Source: Bradyrhizobium sp. CCGUVB1N3
GTDB lineage: Bacteria; Pseudomonadota; Alphaproteobacteria; Rhizobiales; Xanthobacteraceae
Assembly (NCBI RefSeq): GCF_024199925.1
Contig: NZ_JANADR010000001.1
Coordinates: forward strand, 3,410,001 to 3,474,000
Length of the DNA stretch: 64,000 nt
Direction: 5' to 3'
Of the stretch, positions 1-9,327 are shown piece after piece. The translations under genes were made by a program, and so were the position numbers. The number at the start of each line of letters is the position of its first letter. Within the stretch, counting starts at the first letter, position 1. The notes under the pieces were generated by a model. It was given only the letters and a program-made list of their open reading frames with translations. It searched no databases and had not been told where the DNA came from.

Positions 1-123
1 GATGTCGGCCTCGACGAGCGGGATCAGCGGCGGACAGCCGTCGACCACGCAGCCGATCGCCACCCCATGGCTCTCGCCGAAGGTGGTGACACGGAACATA
101 TGGCCGAAGGTGTTGAAAGACAT
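1..123 (-). CDS. aroC: Chorismate synthase, N-terminal fragment (runs off the window)
   Basis: Only the first 41 codons are present; the gene continues beyond base 1. The protein begins [20 protein letters not shown] and continues into GCVVDGCPP, the FMN-dependent chorismate synthase N-terminus with its conserved GESHG loop. The enzyme converts 5-enolpyruvylshikimate-3-phosphate to chorismate, the last shared step of aromatic amino acid synthesis, in the cytoplasm. It is oriented like the downstream-numbered phosphatase and fabI genes, about 180 bp away. Confidence 0.9.
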   Translation of the reverse strand, partial: MSFNTFGHMFRVTTFGESHGVAIGCVVDGCPPLIPLVEADI

Positions 124-226
124 CGCTGCTCGCTGGATCGGTTCCGGCGTGTGGTAACGCGCCCTCGAAGGAGGGTCAAATGGCGCCTCGTAGCCGCGGC
201 GCGGGACGGTCACAACCGCCCATTGG

Positions 227-260
227 CTACTTTGCATGGGGTTGTTTTGGGACTTTTTGC
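227..260 (+). repeat. Dispersed intergenic repeat, copy 1
   Basis: A 34-base stretch in the aroC/phosphatase gap that contains TTTGCATGGGGTTGTTTT followed by ACTTTTTGC. An almost identical 33-base copy occurs in opposite orientation at 60340-60372. The only difference is GGG versus CG after the TTTT. Both copies are intergenic. Read in one frame each gives YFAWGCF, which creates spurious open frames. Confidence 0.65.
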
Positions 261-306
261 CCGGAACCCGAAATGCCCTTCGGGCGCCCGACCGGCGGTA
301 CCCCCG

Positions 307-906
307 TTAACTATGCTTCTCCAGGCGGCCGGCGCGGAACACGTAAACGACGCCCTGCTCGATATAGAGCTCGGCGGCGCTCGCGGGGGTCTCCAGCCCC
401 AGCGTCACCATCAGGGCACGCGCGGTGCCGCCATGGGCGACCGCGACCGTGTCGGTCCGGAGCTGGTCGTACCATTCGCGCATGCGGGCCTGGACGTCGG
501 CATAGGTCTCGCCGTCCGAGGGCGCCACCGTCCATTTGTCGACCAGGCGCCGCGCGTAGACGTCGGGATCGGCGGCCTCGCTCTCCGGCAGCGTCAGTCC
601 CTCCCAGGCGCCGTAGCCGATCTCGCGCAGGCGGTCGTCGAGCGAATAGTCGGCAATCGGCAGGCCGAGCTTGCCGCGCGCGAGCTCCATGGTCGTACGC
701 GCGCGCCCGAGCGGGCTCGAGACATAAGGCAGCGAAGCCTTGTCGCGGCCTTCGCGCGCAAAGAGATCGGCGAGGATGCCGGCGGCCTGCACGGCCTGGC
801 CGCGGCCGCGCGCATTCAGCGGGATGTCCTGCGTGCCTTGAAGACGCCCGAGCGCATTCCACTCGGTTTCGCCGTGCCGAAGGTAGTAGATCGTGGGCGT
901 GGGCAT
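307..906 (-). CDS. Histidine phosphatase family protein
   Basis: 199 residues. The N-terminus has the phosphohistidine motif YLRHGETEWN, as in the phosphoglycerate mutase/phosphatase superfamily. The second catalytic histidine lies in VAVAHGGTARAL near residue 155, and SSPLGRARTTMEL supplies the family's second arginine region. It probably removes phosphate from a small metabolite; the substrate cannot be told from sequence. It lies between fabI and aroC in the same direction, but a palindromic repeat separates it from fabI, so co-transcription is uncertain. Confidence 0.85.
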   Translation of the reverse strand: MPTPTIYYLRHGETEWNALGRLQGTQDIPLNARGRGQAVQAAGILADLFAREGRDKASLPYVSSPLGRARTTMELARGKLGLPIADYSLDDRLREIGYGAWEGLTLPESEAADPDVYARRLVDKWTVAPSDGETYADVQARMREWYDQLRTDTVAVAHGGTARALMVTLGLETPASAAELYIEQGVVYVFRAGRLEKHS

Positions 907-932
907 TGTCGGAGGGAGTTAGCTCTTATGTT

Positions 933-983
933 TGAGCATGATCTTTTCGGAAAACCGCTACACACTTTTCCGGATCATGCTCA
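933..983. repeat. Interrupted palindrome overlapping the fabI stop codon
   Basis: The left arm TGAGCATGATC plus TTTTCGGAAAA pairs with the right arm TTTTCCGGATCATGCTCA around a short centre. The last three bases (981-983) are the fabI stop codon on the minus strand. The form resembles the GAGCATGATC palindromes scattered between genes in Bradyrhizobium relatives (family recalled from general knowledge). A folded transcript could act at the end of the fabI mRNA. Confidence 0.65.
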
Positions 984-1805
984 GTCCTTCCCGCCCAGCG
1001 CCATATCGGGCGCATCCGGCCGCTTCATGCCGAGCACGTGGTAACCGGAATCGACATGATGCACCTCGCCGGTGACACCGCGCGACAGGTCCGACAGGAG
1101 ATAGAGCGCGCTGCCGCCGACGTCCTCGGTGGTCACGTTACGCCGCATCGGCGCGTTGACCTCGTTCCATTTCAGGATGTAGCGGAAATCGCCGATGCCC
1201 GAGGCGGCCAGCGTCTTGATCGGTCCCGCCGAGATCGCGTTGACGCGGATGTTCTTCTCACCGAGATCGGCGGCGAGATAGCGCACGCTGGCCTCCAGCG
1301 CGGCCTTCGCCACGCCCATGATGTTGTAATGCGGCATCCACTTCTCGGCGCCGTAATAGGACAGCGTGATGATCGAGCCGCCGTCGGTCATCAGCTTCTC
1401 GGCGCGCTGCGCGACCGCGGTCAGCGAGTAGCAGGAGATCAACATCGACTTGGTGAAGTTCTCCTGCGTGGTGTCGACATAGCGGCCGTCGAGCTGCTCG
1501 CCATAGGCGATCGCGTGCACCACGAAGTCGATCTTGCCCCATTTCTCCTGCACGACCGCGAACGCCGCGTCGATGGTCGCGGCGTCCGTGACGTCGCAAT
1601 GGCCGAGCACGAGGCCGCCGATCTCGGCGGCGAGCGGCTCGACCCGCTTCTTCAGCGCGTCGCCCTGATACGTGAACGCAAGCTCGGCGCCGGCGGCGTG
1701 GCATGCCTTGGCTATGCCCCAGGCGATCGAACGGTTGTTGGCAACGCCGAGGATCACCCCGCGCTTGCCCTGCATCAGACCCGAATTCTGCGCCATGCCT
1801 GTCAT
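981..1805 (-). CDS. fabI: Enoyl-[acyl-carrier-protein] reductase [NADH] FabI
   Basis: 274 residues, normal FabI length. The nucleotide-binding segment GKRGVILGVANNRSIAWGIA is typical of FabI. The catalytic Tyr-x6-Lys is visible in HYNIMGVAKAALE. It reduces trans-2-enoyl-ACP to acyl-ACP in each fatty acid elongation cycle. A second in-frame ATG lies three codons in (MAQNSG, base 1796) and may be the true start; no clear ribosome binding site separates the two. The stop codon lies inside the palindrome at 933-983. Confidence 0.93.
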   Translation of the reverse strand: MTGMAQNSGLMQGKRGVILGVANNRSIAWGIAKACHAAGAELAFTYQGDALKKRVEPLAAEIGGLVLGHCDVTDAATIDAAFAVVQEKWGKIDFVVHAIAYGEQLDGRYVDTTQENFTKSMLISCYSLTAVAQRAEKLMTDGGSIITLSYYGAEKWMPHYNIMGVAKAALEASVRYLAADLGEKNIRVNAISAGPIKTLAASGIGDFRYILKWNEVNAPMRRNVTTEDVGGSALYLLSDLSRGVTGEVHHVDSGYHVLGMKRPDAPDMALGGKD

Positions 1806-1969
1806 CCAATCGAGCTGGTCAAGGGGTCTGGAGGTACACCAGCGCTTCCCTGCGGTACAGTCCTAATCCGCCGCGTTAACGCTGTTTCGGTTGCCGGAAT
1901 AGCCGTTCCATTCGGGTGTTATGATGAGTGAAGGCGCTCGCGCCAAACGTGAAGGACAATCGAGGCGGC

Positions 1970-2458
1970 ATGAGCGCGTTTCGCCAGAGTGTTGAAGCCA
2001 TGATCCCGGCGCTTCGGCGCTATGCTCGGGCGCTCGCACGCGATGCCGACATCGCCGACGATCTGGTGCAGGACACGCTGGTCCGGGCGTTGCGTTCGGA
2101 GCGGCTGTTTCTCGGGGGCGACGTCAGGAGCTGGCTCTACACGATCCTGACCAACCTCAACAAGAACCGCCGCCGCTCGCTGGCGAGGCGGCCGCAGTTC
2201 ATGCAGCTCTCCGAGAACAATCCGGACGCCAGCGGGACGGAAGCCGAAGGGCGGGACATTGAGAAGGCGCTGGCGACGCTGGTGGAGGAGCAGCGCTCGG
2301 TGCTGCTGCTCGTGATGCTGGAAGGCCTGAGCTACCGCGAGGTCGCCGACATCCAGGGCGTGCCGATCGGTACGGTGATGTCGCGCCTTGCGCGCGCTCG
2401 GGCCCACATCAAGGCGGCGCTGGAGGGCGAGCGGCCGGCGCTGAGAAGGGTGAAATGA
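1970..2458 (+). CDS. ECF-type RNA polymerase sigma factor
   Basis: 162 residues from the ATG at 1970, which is preceded by GAGGCGG; a GTG at 1928 would add 14 residues. Region 2 shows DDLVQDTLVRAL, and region 4 ends in the helix-turn-helix YREVADIQGVPIGTVMSRL. The next gene is a membrane anti-sigma factor, the usual partner. It does not look like EcfG itself, and no NepR/PhyR genes are adjacent. The target regulon cannot be inferred from this window. Confidence 0.88.
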   Translation: MSAFRQSVEAMIPALRRYARALARDADIADDLVQDTLVRALRSERLFLGGDVRSWLYTILTNLNKNRRRSLARRPQFMQLSENNPDASGTEAEGRDIEKALATLVEEQRSVLLLVMLEGLSYREVADIQGVPIGTVMSRLARARAHIKAALEGERPALRRVK

Positions 2459-2576
2459 TGGCAGGGTCCAGGCAAAGATCCACACATCGGATTTTCAGCG
2501 CCCTGTGCATGCAGCGGGGACGAATGGATTTGAACGGCGAACGATATTTTGGGCCGACGAGCCAGAGACGACCGAT

Positions 2577-3347
2577 ATGACCGAACGCAGGATTTCCGTG
2601 ACCGAGGACGAATTGCACGCCTATGTCGATGGCGAGCTGCCGGCCGAGCGCCGCGCCGACGTCGAGGCCTGGCTTGCCGCCAATCCCGAGGAGGCCGAAC
2701 GGGTCAACTCCTGGCGCGCGATGGCCGAGTTGCTGCACGCCCGCTATGACACCGTGGCGCAGGAGCCGGTGCCGAGGCGCCTGGAGCTCGAGCGGCTGGT
2801 GCGCCGTCCCAGGCAATGGCTCTATGGCGCCGCGGCGGCCGCCCTGCTGGCGTTCGTGGCCGGCGGCGCGGCCGGCTGGCTGGCGCACGACGCCGCCAAT
2901 ACGCCCTCGACCTTCCAGAGCTTCACCGAGGACGCGCTCGACGCCCACCGCCTTTATGTCGTCGAGGTCCGCCACCCCGTCGAGGTCCCCGGCAACGAGC
3001 GCGACCATCTCCAGGCCTGGTTGACCAAGCGCTGCGGCTGGACGGTGTTCGCGCCGAACCTCGAGGCGAGCGGGCTCAAGCTCGTCGGCGGCCGGTTGCT
3101 GCCGGGGCCGAACGGCCCGGCCTCTTTCCTGATGTATGAGAGCGCCTCCGGGGAGCGGTTCACGATCTACACCGCCAAGACCAAGACCGGCGAGACCCAG
3201 ATGCGCTACACCACGATGGACAAGGACGGCGCCTTGTTCTGGGCCGATCGCGGCGTCGGCTATGTCGTGACCGGCGGCGGCGACCGCGACCGGCTCACCA
3301 AGGTGGCGCGCGCCGTCTACGACCAGGCGGAGAAGAACGGCACCTAG
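2577..3347 (+). CDS. Transmembrane anti-sigma factor
   Basis: 256 residues. The N-terminal cytoplasmic part contains ELHAYVDGELPAERR, as in RsiW-like regulators (COG5662). One membrane helix follows near residues 80-105 (WLYGAAAAALLAFVAGGAAG), then a periplasmic domain of about 150 residues. The HxxxCxxC zinc motif of many anti-sigma factors is absent. The start at 2577 gives the family-like MTERRISVTEDEL. It should hold the ECF sigma factor encoded 118 bp upstream at the inner membrane until a periplasmic cue releases it. Confidence 0.82.
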   Translation: MTERRISVTEDELHAYVDGELPAERRADVEAWLAANPEEAERVNSWRAMAELLHARYDTVAQEPVPRRLELERLVRRPRQWLYGAAAAALLAFVAGGAAGWLAHDAANTPSTFQSFTEDALDAHRLYVVEVRHPVEVPGNERDHLQAWLTKRCGWTVFAPNLEASGLKLVGGRLLPGPNGPASFLMYESASGERFTIYTAKTKTGETQMRYTTMDKDGALFWADRGVGYVVTGGGDRDRLTKVARAVYDQAEKNGT

Positions 3348-3684
3348 ACAACGTCCAAGCGCATTCGCCAAGATTCGGACATTGAAAATTTGGAATCAAG
3401 ACATCGGCGCGTCTCATTATCGCACCGGATGATCACGCGAAAATGAGCAGCGTTCGATCCGCCGATCGGCGCAGGCGGCCTCGATTGGGGTTTTTGGTAC
3501 CGCGCTGGTCCCCCTCTCGAGGCCGCACTCTTTTCGCGGCTGCATTGCGGCAGCCGGCACGCCGGACACGATAGCGCCGCGACCGCGCTCCATGCGTCTA
3601 TTGGAGCATTACCTGTTGGGAAAATGCTCTTTGCGAGCGCGTGATCCGTTCCCACGAGCGCGCCCCGCTCGTCCCGATCATGCG
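3348..3684. other. Gene-free stretch
   Basis: About 340 bp between two convergent genes. The antisense open frame that crosses it has no family resemblance or ribosome binding site. No terminator, tRNA or repeat was recognised. Confidence 0.5.
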
Positions 3685-4638
3685 TTAGCCGAGCCCACTA
3701 CGCGGATTGTAGGGGTGCTGGTCCCGCCACTTCTGCATCAATGCTTCAAGCTCGGCATCGTTCCCATCAGGCAGCATGATGCGGGTGGTGACGAAGAGGT
3801 CGCCTGTTCCACCCGATTTCGGCAGGCCCTTGCCCTTTAGCCGGAAAGTCCGGCCGCTGGAGGTGTTTTTCGGGATCGTCAGCTCGACCGCATTGCCGAG
3901 CGTCGGCACACGGACCTTGCCGCCGAGCACCGCCTCATAGAGCGTGACCGGCAGATCGATCCGCAGGTCGGCGCCATCGACCTTGAAGAACGGATGCGGG
4001 GCAATGGTGACGGTGATGAGCAGGTCGCCCGGCGGATGGCCCGGCGCAGTCTCGCCCTGCCCCTTCAGCCGGATCTGCTGGCCGCTCGCGACGCCGGCCG
4101 GAATCTTGACGTTGAGCTCCTTGCCGGTCGGCAGCCGGACGCGCTTGTCCCCGCCATGGACCGCCTCCTCCAGCGACACCGTCATGGCGACATTGAGGTC
4201 GAGATCGACCCCGACCCCGCCGGTGTCGAACTCGAACTGGGATCCGCCGCCACCGGGCCGCGCACCGCGCGCCGCGCCGCCGAACATGCTGTTGAGAATG
4301 TCCTCGAACGCGCCCCCACCCGGACCGCCACCGCCGGAGCGGAATGAATATTCGAAGCCGCCGGGGCCGGCGCGCCCGCGCGCGCCCCCGCCGCCCGGAA
4401 AGCCCTGGAAGCGCGGCTTGCCCTCGGCGTCGATCTCGCCGCGATCGAACTGCTTGCGCTTGTCCTCGTCGCCGAGGATCTCGTTCGCAGTGTTGATCTC
4501 GGCGAAGCGCTCGGCTGCCTTCGGGTCGTTCTTGTTGCTGTCGGGATGATGCTTCTTGGCGAGCTTGCGATAGGCGCTCTTGATCGCGGCAGCGTTGGCG
4601 CTCCGCGGCACCCCCAAGACCTCATAGGGGTCGCGCAT
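3685..4638 (-). CDS. DnaJ-like co-chaperone (CbpA type, no zinc finger)
   Basis: 317 residues. The J domain covers residues 1-65 with the HPD signature in KKHHPDSN. A Gly-rich linker rich in GGG/ARG follows at about 85-125, then two C-terminal peptide-binding beta domains (PTGKELNVKIPAG, RLKGQGETAPG, RLKGKGLPKSGG). The CxxCxGxG zinc repeats of classical DnaJ are missing, which places it with CbpA/type II J proteins that stimulate DnaK. GGGAG stands 8 bases before the ATG. Confidence 0.88.
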   Translation of the reverse strand: MRDPYEVLGVPRSANAAAIKSAYRKLAKKHHPDSNKNDPKAAERFAEINTANEILGDEDKRKQFDRGEIDAEGKPRFQGFPGGGGARGRAGPGGFEYSFRSGGGGPGGGAFEDILNSMFGGAARGARPGGGGSQFEFDTGGVGVDLDLNVAMTVSLEEAVHGGDKRVRLPTGKELNVKIPAGVASGQQIRLKGQGETAPGHPPGDLLITVTIAPHPFFKVDGADLRIDLPVTLYEAVLGGKVRVPTLGNAVELTIPKNTSSGRTFRLKGKGLPKSGGTGDLFVTTRIMLPDGNDAELEALMQKWRDQHPYNPRSGLG

Positions 4639-4751
4639 CCGTCACGTCTCCCTTCACGGAAATCGATAGTGTCAAAAGGGCTCCCCACCCCCGTCTGAGG
4701 ATCATCTGGGGTGCCCGTGGCATTTTTGCAACTAGGGTCGCTGAGCGAATC

Positions 4752-5165
4752 CTAGCTCCGCCATGGCTTTAGCGTATGAATCTCCCAGCGGCCATGGCCA
4801 CTCTGGCAACCGGCGCCCTGGAGCCAGCTTTCGGTCTGACCGTTAACGTAGCTCGCCAGGAAATCCCGGCATTTGCGTCCGTCTTCGGCAGCGTAGGACT
4901 GCGCGATCGGGGTCACCGAACCGCGTGCACCGGTCTCCGGATTTTCCCAGTGCTGGCTGGCATCCTTGTCACCCTGGCTCAACACGTCGGACGCCGCGTT
5001 GCGGGCGAAGGCGAGATCGCCCTCGGTCGGCGCCTGATCCTTGGTGATCGAGCCAGTGACATCGCCCTCGCCCATCTTGGCGAACGGCCCTTTGGCAAGG
5101 ACGCCGCCGTCATTGCGGGAGAGACTACAGCCGCCCGTGCCGAGCCCGATTAGAATCATTGTCAT
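4752..5165 (-). CDS. Small outer-surface lipoprotein (RT0821/Lpp0805-like)
   Basis: 137 residues from the ATG at 5165. The N-terminus [16 protein letters not shown] is a short lipoprotein signal, with the modified Cys at about residue 13. The C-terminal half ([42 protein letters not shown]) matches the 17-kDa-antigen-like surface protein pattern seen in alphaproteobacteria. An upstream non-ATG start giving a basic n-region ([14 protein letters not shown]) is possible. It is divergent from pdxH. Confidence 0.75.
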   Translation of the reverse strand: MTMILIGLGTGGCSLSRNDGGVLAKGPFAKMGEGDVTGSITKDQAPTEGDLAFARNAASDVLSQGDKDASQHWENPETGARGSVTPIAQSYAAEDGRKCRDFLASYVNGQTESWLQGAGCQSGHGRWEIHTLKPWRS

Positions 5166-5278
5166 GGCGAGGCTGGAGGGCCGGATCGCCGATAGGCCAA
5201 CGCTCCCCCATGCCCTATATAGGGCAGAAGCGGACAACAACGCGCTTTGGGCCGCGGAACGCAACTCGGACTCCAGAC

Positions 5279-5920
5279 ATGACCGATACGAGCTCGATGA
5301 AACACCAGACACCCTTAACATCCGGTGATTTCACCTCCGCCGACGAGCCGTTCGCGCTGTTCGAGGCCTGGTTGAACGAGGCGATCAAGAGCGAGCCGAA
5401 CGATCCCAACGCCATGGCACTCTCGACCGTCGACGCGGACGGCCTGCCCGATGTGCGCATGGTGCTGATGAAAGGCTTTGATTCCGACGGATTCGTCTTC
5501 TACAGCCACATTGCAAGCCAGAAGGGCCGCGAACTCGCCGCAAATCCTAAGGCGGCGTTACTTTTTCACTGGAAGTCGCTGTGCCGGCAGGTGCGCATCC
5601 GCGGCAACGTGACGCCGGTGACCGATGCCGAGGCCGACGCCTATTTCGCCACGCGCCCCAAGCAGGCGCAGATCGGCGCCTGGGCGAGCAAGCAGTCGCA
5701 GCCGCTGGAGAGCCGCTTCGCCTTCGAGCAGGCGATCGCCAAGGTCGCCGCCAAATACGTCATCGGCGAGGTGCCGCGGCCGCCGGGCTGGAGCGGCTGG
5801 CGCATCACCCCGTCGCGGATCGAGTTTTGGCACGACCGCCCATTCCGTCTGCACGACCGCATCGAATTTCGCCGTGACGCGGCCGGCCAGCCGTGGTCCA
5901 AGACGCGGATGTATCCCTGA
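5279..5920 (+). CDS. pdxH: Pyridoxamine 5'-phosphate oxidase
   Basis: 213 residues starting MTDTSSMKH at 5279; the open frame upstream is not gene-like. Diagnostic motifs are [34 protein letters not shown], and a C-terminus [11 protein letters not shown]...[10 protein letters not shown]...RMYP. The FMN enzyme oxidises pyridoxamine- or pyridoxine-5'-phosphate to pyridoxal phosphate. An SDR gene follows after 15 bp and is probably co-transcribed. Confidence 0.94.
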   Translation: MTDTSSMKHQTPLTSGDFTSADEPFALFEAWLNEAIKSEPNDPNAMALSTVDADGLPDVRMVLMKGFDSDGFVFYSHIASQKGRELAANPKAALLFHWKSLCRQVRIRGNVTPVTDAEADAYFATRPKQAQIGAWASKQSQPLESRFAFEQAIAKVAAKYVIGEVPRPPGWSGWRITPSRIEFWHDRPFRLHDRIEFRRDAAGQPWSKTRMYP

Positions 5921-5935
5921 GCTGAAGAACCCCCC

Positions 5936-6688
5936 ATGCCGCATTCATCCAATGCGCCGCGCCGCACGCTGCTCCTGACCGGGGCGAGCCGCGGCATCGG
6001 CCACGCCACCGTGATCCGCTTCTCCTCGGCGGGCTGGCGCGTCATCACCTGCTCGCGGCATGCGTTCCCGGAAGACTGCCCATGGGACGCCGGCCCTGAA
6101 GATCACATCCGGGTCGACCTCGCCGATCCCGAGGACACGGCGCGCGCGATCAATGAGATCCGCCGCCGCCTCGAAGGCGGCATGCTGCATGCGCTCGTCA
6201 ACAACGCCGCAATCTCGCCGAAGGGCCCGGGCGGCTCCAGGCTCGGCTCGGTCGACACCGATCTCGACACCTGGACGCATGTCTTTCACGTCAACTTCTT
6301 CGCGCCGATCATGATGGCGCGCGGGCTGATCGAGGAGTTGAAGGCGGCGAAAGGATCGGTGGTGAACGTCACCTCGATTGCCGGCTCGCGCGTGCATCCC
6401 TTTGCGGGAGCTGCCTACGCCACCTCGAAGGCCGCGCTCGCCGCCCTGACGCGCGAGATGGCCTCCGACTTCGGCCGCGTTGGCGTGCGCGTCAACGCAA
6501 TCGCGCCGGGCGAGATCGACACCTCGATCCTGTCGCCCGGCACCGAGAAGATCGTCGACCAGCAAATCCCGCTGCACCGCCTCGGCACGCCCGACGAGGT
6601 CGCCAAGATCATCTACGTGCTGTGTACGGAGACGTCGTCCTACGTGAACGGCGCCGAGATCCACATCAACGGCGGCCAGCACGTGTAG
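5936..6688 (+). CDS. SDR family oxidoreductase
   Basis: 250 residues. It has the NAD(P)-binding TGASRGIGHAT, the NNAA structural motif, Ser in VVNVTSIAGS and the catalytic YATSK. The C-terminus has NGAEIHINGGQHV, as in 3-oxoacyl-ACP-reductase-like SDRs. The substrate is unknown. It starts 15 bp after pdxH and ends 15 bp before a methyltransferase gene, so the three likely form one transcript. Confidence 0.88.
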   Translation: MPHSSNAPRRTLLLTGASRGIGHATVIRFSSAGWRVITCSRHAFPEDCPWDAGPEDHIRVDLADPEDTARAINEIRRRLEGGMLHALVNNAAISPKGPGGSRLGSVDTDLDTWTHVFHVNFFAPIMMARGLIEELKAAKGSVVNVTSIAGSRVHPFAGAAYATSKAALAALTREMASDFGRVGVRVNAIAPGEIDTSILSPGTEKIVDQQIPLHRLGTPDEVAKIIYVLCTETSSYVNGAEIHINGGQHV

Positions 6689-6703
6689 AACGCGGGCGAA
6701 ACG

Positions 6704-7474
6704 ATGGGTCGGTTCGCTACCACGGCGTCACTCTACGAACTCCTGCGGCCGCCTTATCCGCCGGAATTCTTTCGCAGCGTCGCGCAGCGGCTCGCGCTCG
6801 CCGAGCGATCCGCGCTGATCGACCTCGGCACCGGACCCGGTCTGCTCGCGCTCGGCTTCGCCCCCTATGTCGGCCGCATCGTCGGCGTCGACCCGGAACC
6901 GGACATGCTCGATGCCGCACGGCGTTCGGCCGCGCGCACTGGCCGGGATCTCAGGCTGATCGAGAGCAAGGCCGAGATGCTTCCCTCCGACATCGGCACT
7001 TTCGACCTCGTGACGATTGGGCGCGCCCTGCATTGGATGGATCGCGCGCCTACGCTCGCATTGCTCGAGCGGCTGGTCGCGCAAGACGGCGCGATCGCCA
7101 TCTGCGCATCGTTCTCAACCCCCGATAACCGCAATCCGTGGCTCGACGACTACAATGCGGCGCGCTGCAACTGGTCGCCAGCCAAACTCTGGGAGGAAGC
7201 TGGCCGCGGCGAGCGAACGCATCGCGACCTGCCGGCCTTCTTCCGCGGCAGCACGTTTCAGGTCGCGGATGTGATCAAGGTCGAGACGAGGCACGAGATC
7301 AGCGTGCGTGACCTGGCGCGGCGCGTTCTCACCTTCTCCTCGTCATCGCCGGAAGCAGTGGGGGACAATGTCGAGGCGATGCTGCGCGATGTCGAGAAGC
7401 GTCTTGCGCCCTTCAGCCGCGACGGCGTGATCACCGAAACGCTGCTATCCGTGGCCGAGATCGTGAGGCCCTAA
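6704..7474 (+). CDS. Class I SAM-dependent methyltransferase
   Basis: 256 residues. SAM-binding motif I is visible as LIDLGTGPGLLALG with acidic VDPEPDMLD after it. FDLVTIGRALHWMDR is the typical methyltransferase type 11 post-motif. It is the last gene of the probable pdxH-SDR-methyltransferase transcript. The methyl acceptor cannot be predicted. Confidence 0.83.
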   Translation: MGRFATTASLYELLRPPYPPEFFRSVAQRLALAERSALIDLGTGPGLLALGFAPYVGRIVGVDPEPDMLDAARRSAARTGRDLRLIESKAEMLPSDIGTFDLVTIGRALHWMDRAPTLALLERLVAQDGAIAICASFSTPDNRNPWLDDYNAARCNWSPAKLWEEAGRGERTHRDLPAFFRGSTFQVADVIKVETRHEISVRDLARRVLTFSSSSPEAVGDNVEAMLRDVEKRLAPFSRDGVITETLLSVAEIVRP

Positions 7475-7598
7475 GGGCACCTGAGCTGGGTGACGATGCG
7501 GCGGGTTTTCAGAGGAATAATCCGTGTTTGGAAACGGAAGCAAGGCAACCCAGACAAAGCCGCCGCAAGACCTGGATTGCCTTAACCCCTCCCGTTTC

Positions 7599-7817
7599 TC
7601 AATCGGCACGAATCCGACGCGACGTCTCACGCAGCCGCGGAGTGGCTGCATTGAATGCGGTCGAGCAGTCGTCGTCATTCTCGCCGTCGAGCAGCGGAGC
7701 ACCACAGTGCCGGCACAGCCGTGCCGACATCGACGACGCCTTGCCGTTCGCCAGGACCTGACGATAGCTCGCCAGATCGATGACGTTGCGGGGCGTCGTT
7801 ATGCGTTTTTCAACCAT
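7599..7817 (-). CDS. Small hypothetical protein with one CxxC pair
   Basis: 72 residues, start preceded by GAGGA at a suitable distance. The protein has LCRHCGAPLLDGENDDDC, a possible half zinc ribbon, and a basic C-terminus. It starts with the pattern PRNVIDLASYRQVLANG, common in short rhizobial proteins. No function is known. It stands alone between convergent neighbours. Confidence 0.62.
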   Translation of the reverse strand: MVEKRITTPRNVIDLASYRQVLANGKASSMSARLCRHCGAPLLDGENDDDCSTAFNAATPRLRETSRRIRAD

Positions 7818-8005
7818 GGCTGTTCCTCGCGGCTTACCCGCTGCTTATCGCAGACAAGTTTCGCCCAAACGTTCAGCCCAACGCTCAAATTTTAGCTGAG
7901 GAAATGAGGCAGAGAATGTGACCTAGATACCGTCTACGCAGCGCCACATTTCACAACAAGCGTTCACGGTCTCTCCGCAAACTGCGTAACAGTTCGGTAG
8001 CTATC

Positions 8006-8983
8006 TCACAGCCACTTCTTCCACTTGAATATCCAGTACGGAACAATCGCGGCGGCGAGCATCATCACCAGCGCCATCGGATAGCCGTGCACCCATTCGA
8101 GCTCCGGCATGGCCTTGAAGTTCATGCCGTAGATCGACGCGATCAGCGTCGGCGGCATCAGGACCACGGCCATCACCGAGAATAGCTTGATGATGTTGTT
8201 CTGCTCGAGATTGACGACGCCGAGCATGGCGTCGAGCACGAAGGTGATCTTGTTGGAGAGATAGGAGGCATGATCGGTCAGCGATGCCACGTCGCGCTGC
8301 ATGGTCTTGAGCTGCTCGCGCATGTCCTTGGACCATTTCACGCCTTCCACGATGGCCGACAGGAACGTGACGACGCGGCCGATCGACACCAGGCTCTCGC
8401 GGACCTTCGAGGTCAGGTCGCCCTTGCGGCCGATCGCGATCAGGATCTGGGAATATTGCTTGGCGTGACCGTGGCGCTCGCTCTCCGGCTCGAAGATATC
8501 GTGCGAGACCTGGTCGATGTCGGCGCCGCAGCGTTCCAGAATGTCGGCGCAGCGGTCGATCACGGCATCCAGAAGTTCCATCAGCACCATCTCGCCGGTG
8601 ATGGCGGGGGTGCAGGAGCGGCCGAGCTTAGCCTCGACCAGCGCAAAGGGCTTGGGCACGTCGTAACGCACGGTCACCAGGCGATGGTCGCCAAGGATGA
8701 AGGTCACCGCCGTGGTCCGGGGCATGTCGGTATCGGAGTGACACATCAGCGTCGCCGTCATGTAGCGCGCGCCGTTCTCGATATAGAGACGGCTGGAGAT
8801 CTCGATCTCCTGCATGTCCTCCCGGGTCGGGATTGCGATCCCCGCCAGCCGCTCCACCGCCTTGTCCTCGGCGCCGGTGGGGTTGAACAGATCAATCCAC
8901 ACCGCGCTCTCCGGCAGCACCGAGAGGTCTTCGACGACGGCCTTTTTCAGGGCGGACTCGGAGGGAACGAACACCGAAAACAT
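8006..8983 (-). CDS. corA: CorA family magnesium/divalent cation transporter
   Basis: 325 residues. It has a long cytoplasmic N-terminal domain, then two C-terminal membrane helices. The GMN selectivity motif is in SIYGMNFKAMPELEW just after the first helix, and the protein ends in IVPYWIFKWKKWL. CorA forms a homopentameric inner-membrane channel for Mg2+ (also Co2+/Ni2+). It is a single gene; no magnesium riboswitch-like leader was recognised upstream. Confidence 0.92.
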   Translation of the reverse strand: MFSVFVPSESALKKAVVEDLSVLPESAVWIDLFNPTGAEDKAVERLAGIAIPTREDMQEIEISSRLYIENGARYMTATLMCHSDTDMPRTTAVTFILGDHRLVTVRYDVPKPFALVEAKLGRSCTPAITGEMVLMELLDAVIDRCADILERCGADIDQVSHDIFEPESERHGHAKQYSQILIAIGRKGDLTSKVRESLVSIGRVVTFLSAIVEGVKWSKDMREQLKTMQRDVASLTDHASYLSNKITFVLDAMLGVVNLEQNNIIKLFSVMAVVLMPPTLIASIYGMNFKAMPELEWVHGYPMALVMMLAAAIVPYWIFKWKKWL

Positions 8984-9327
8984 GAACTACTCCAGCGGGG
9001 GCCGAAAAGGCCAGCTCACGGCCCTTAGCGCGATTCTGACAGGTGCAGAATGACAATCACATTAACGGGGCGTTTGCATTTGTGGCCGGCTGGTGGCGTA
9101 ACCGCGGCATGGAACCGACAGTTCTGCATCCTTTGCCCAAAAATCGGCCCAGAGGCTCAAAACTTGCGGCAAAAAAGCCACAGCTTGGGCTTTGCAGCGC
9201 GGGATAAGGCCCTAAACGCTGGAATTGTGGCAGGTTTCAACCGATAATAGGTCCATCGGAATCGTGGAACTTGGGCGGCAAGCTCAAGGCCTGCGCATGG
9301 GTATTTGTTTCGATTGGAACCAAGCCA
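8984..9327. other. Intergenic region between divergent corA and L,D-transpeptidase genes
   Basis: About 340 bp. It must contain both promoters, but no sigma or operator site is clear enough to name. The antisense frame extending into it from the next gene is a shadow. Confidence 0.5.

Noticed and set aside
180..935. Plus-strand 251-codon open frame with a GAAGGAGGG before its ATG
   Set aside because: It is antisense to the histidine phosphatase, Arg/Pro-rich, and its start lies in the dispersed repeat region. The site is probably chance.
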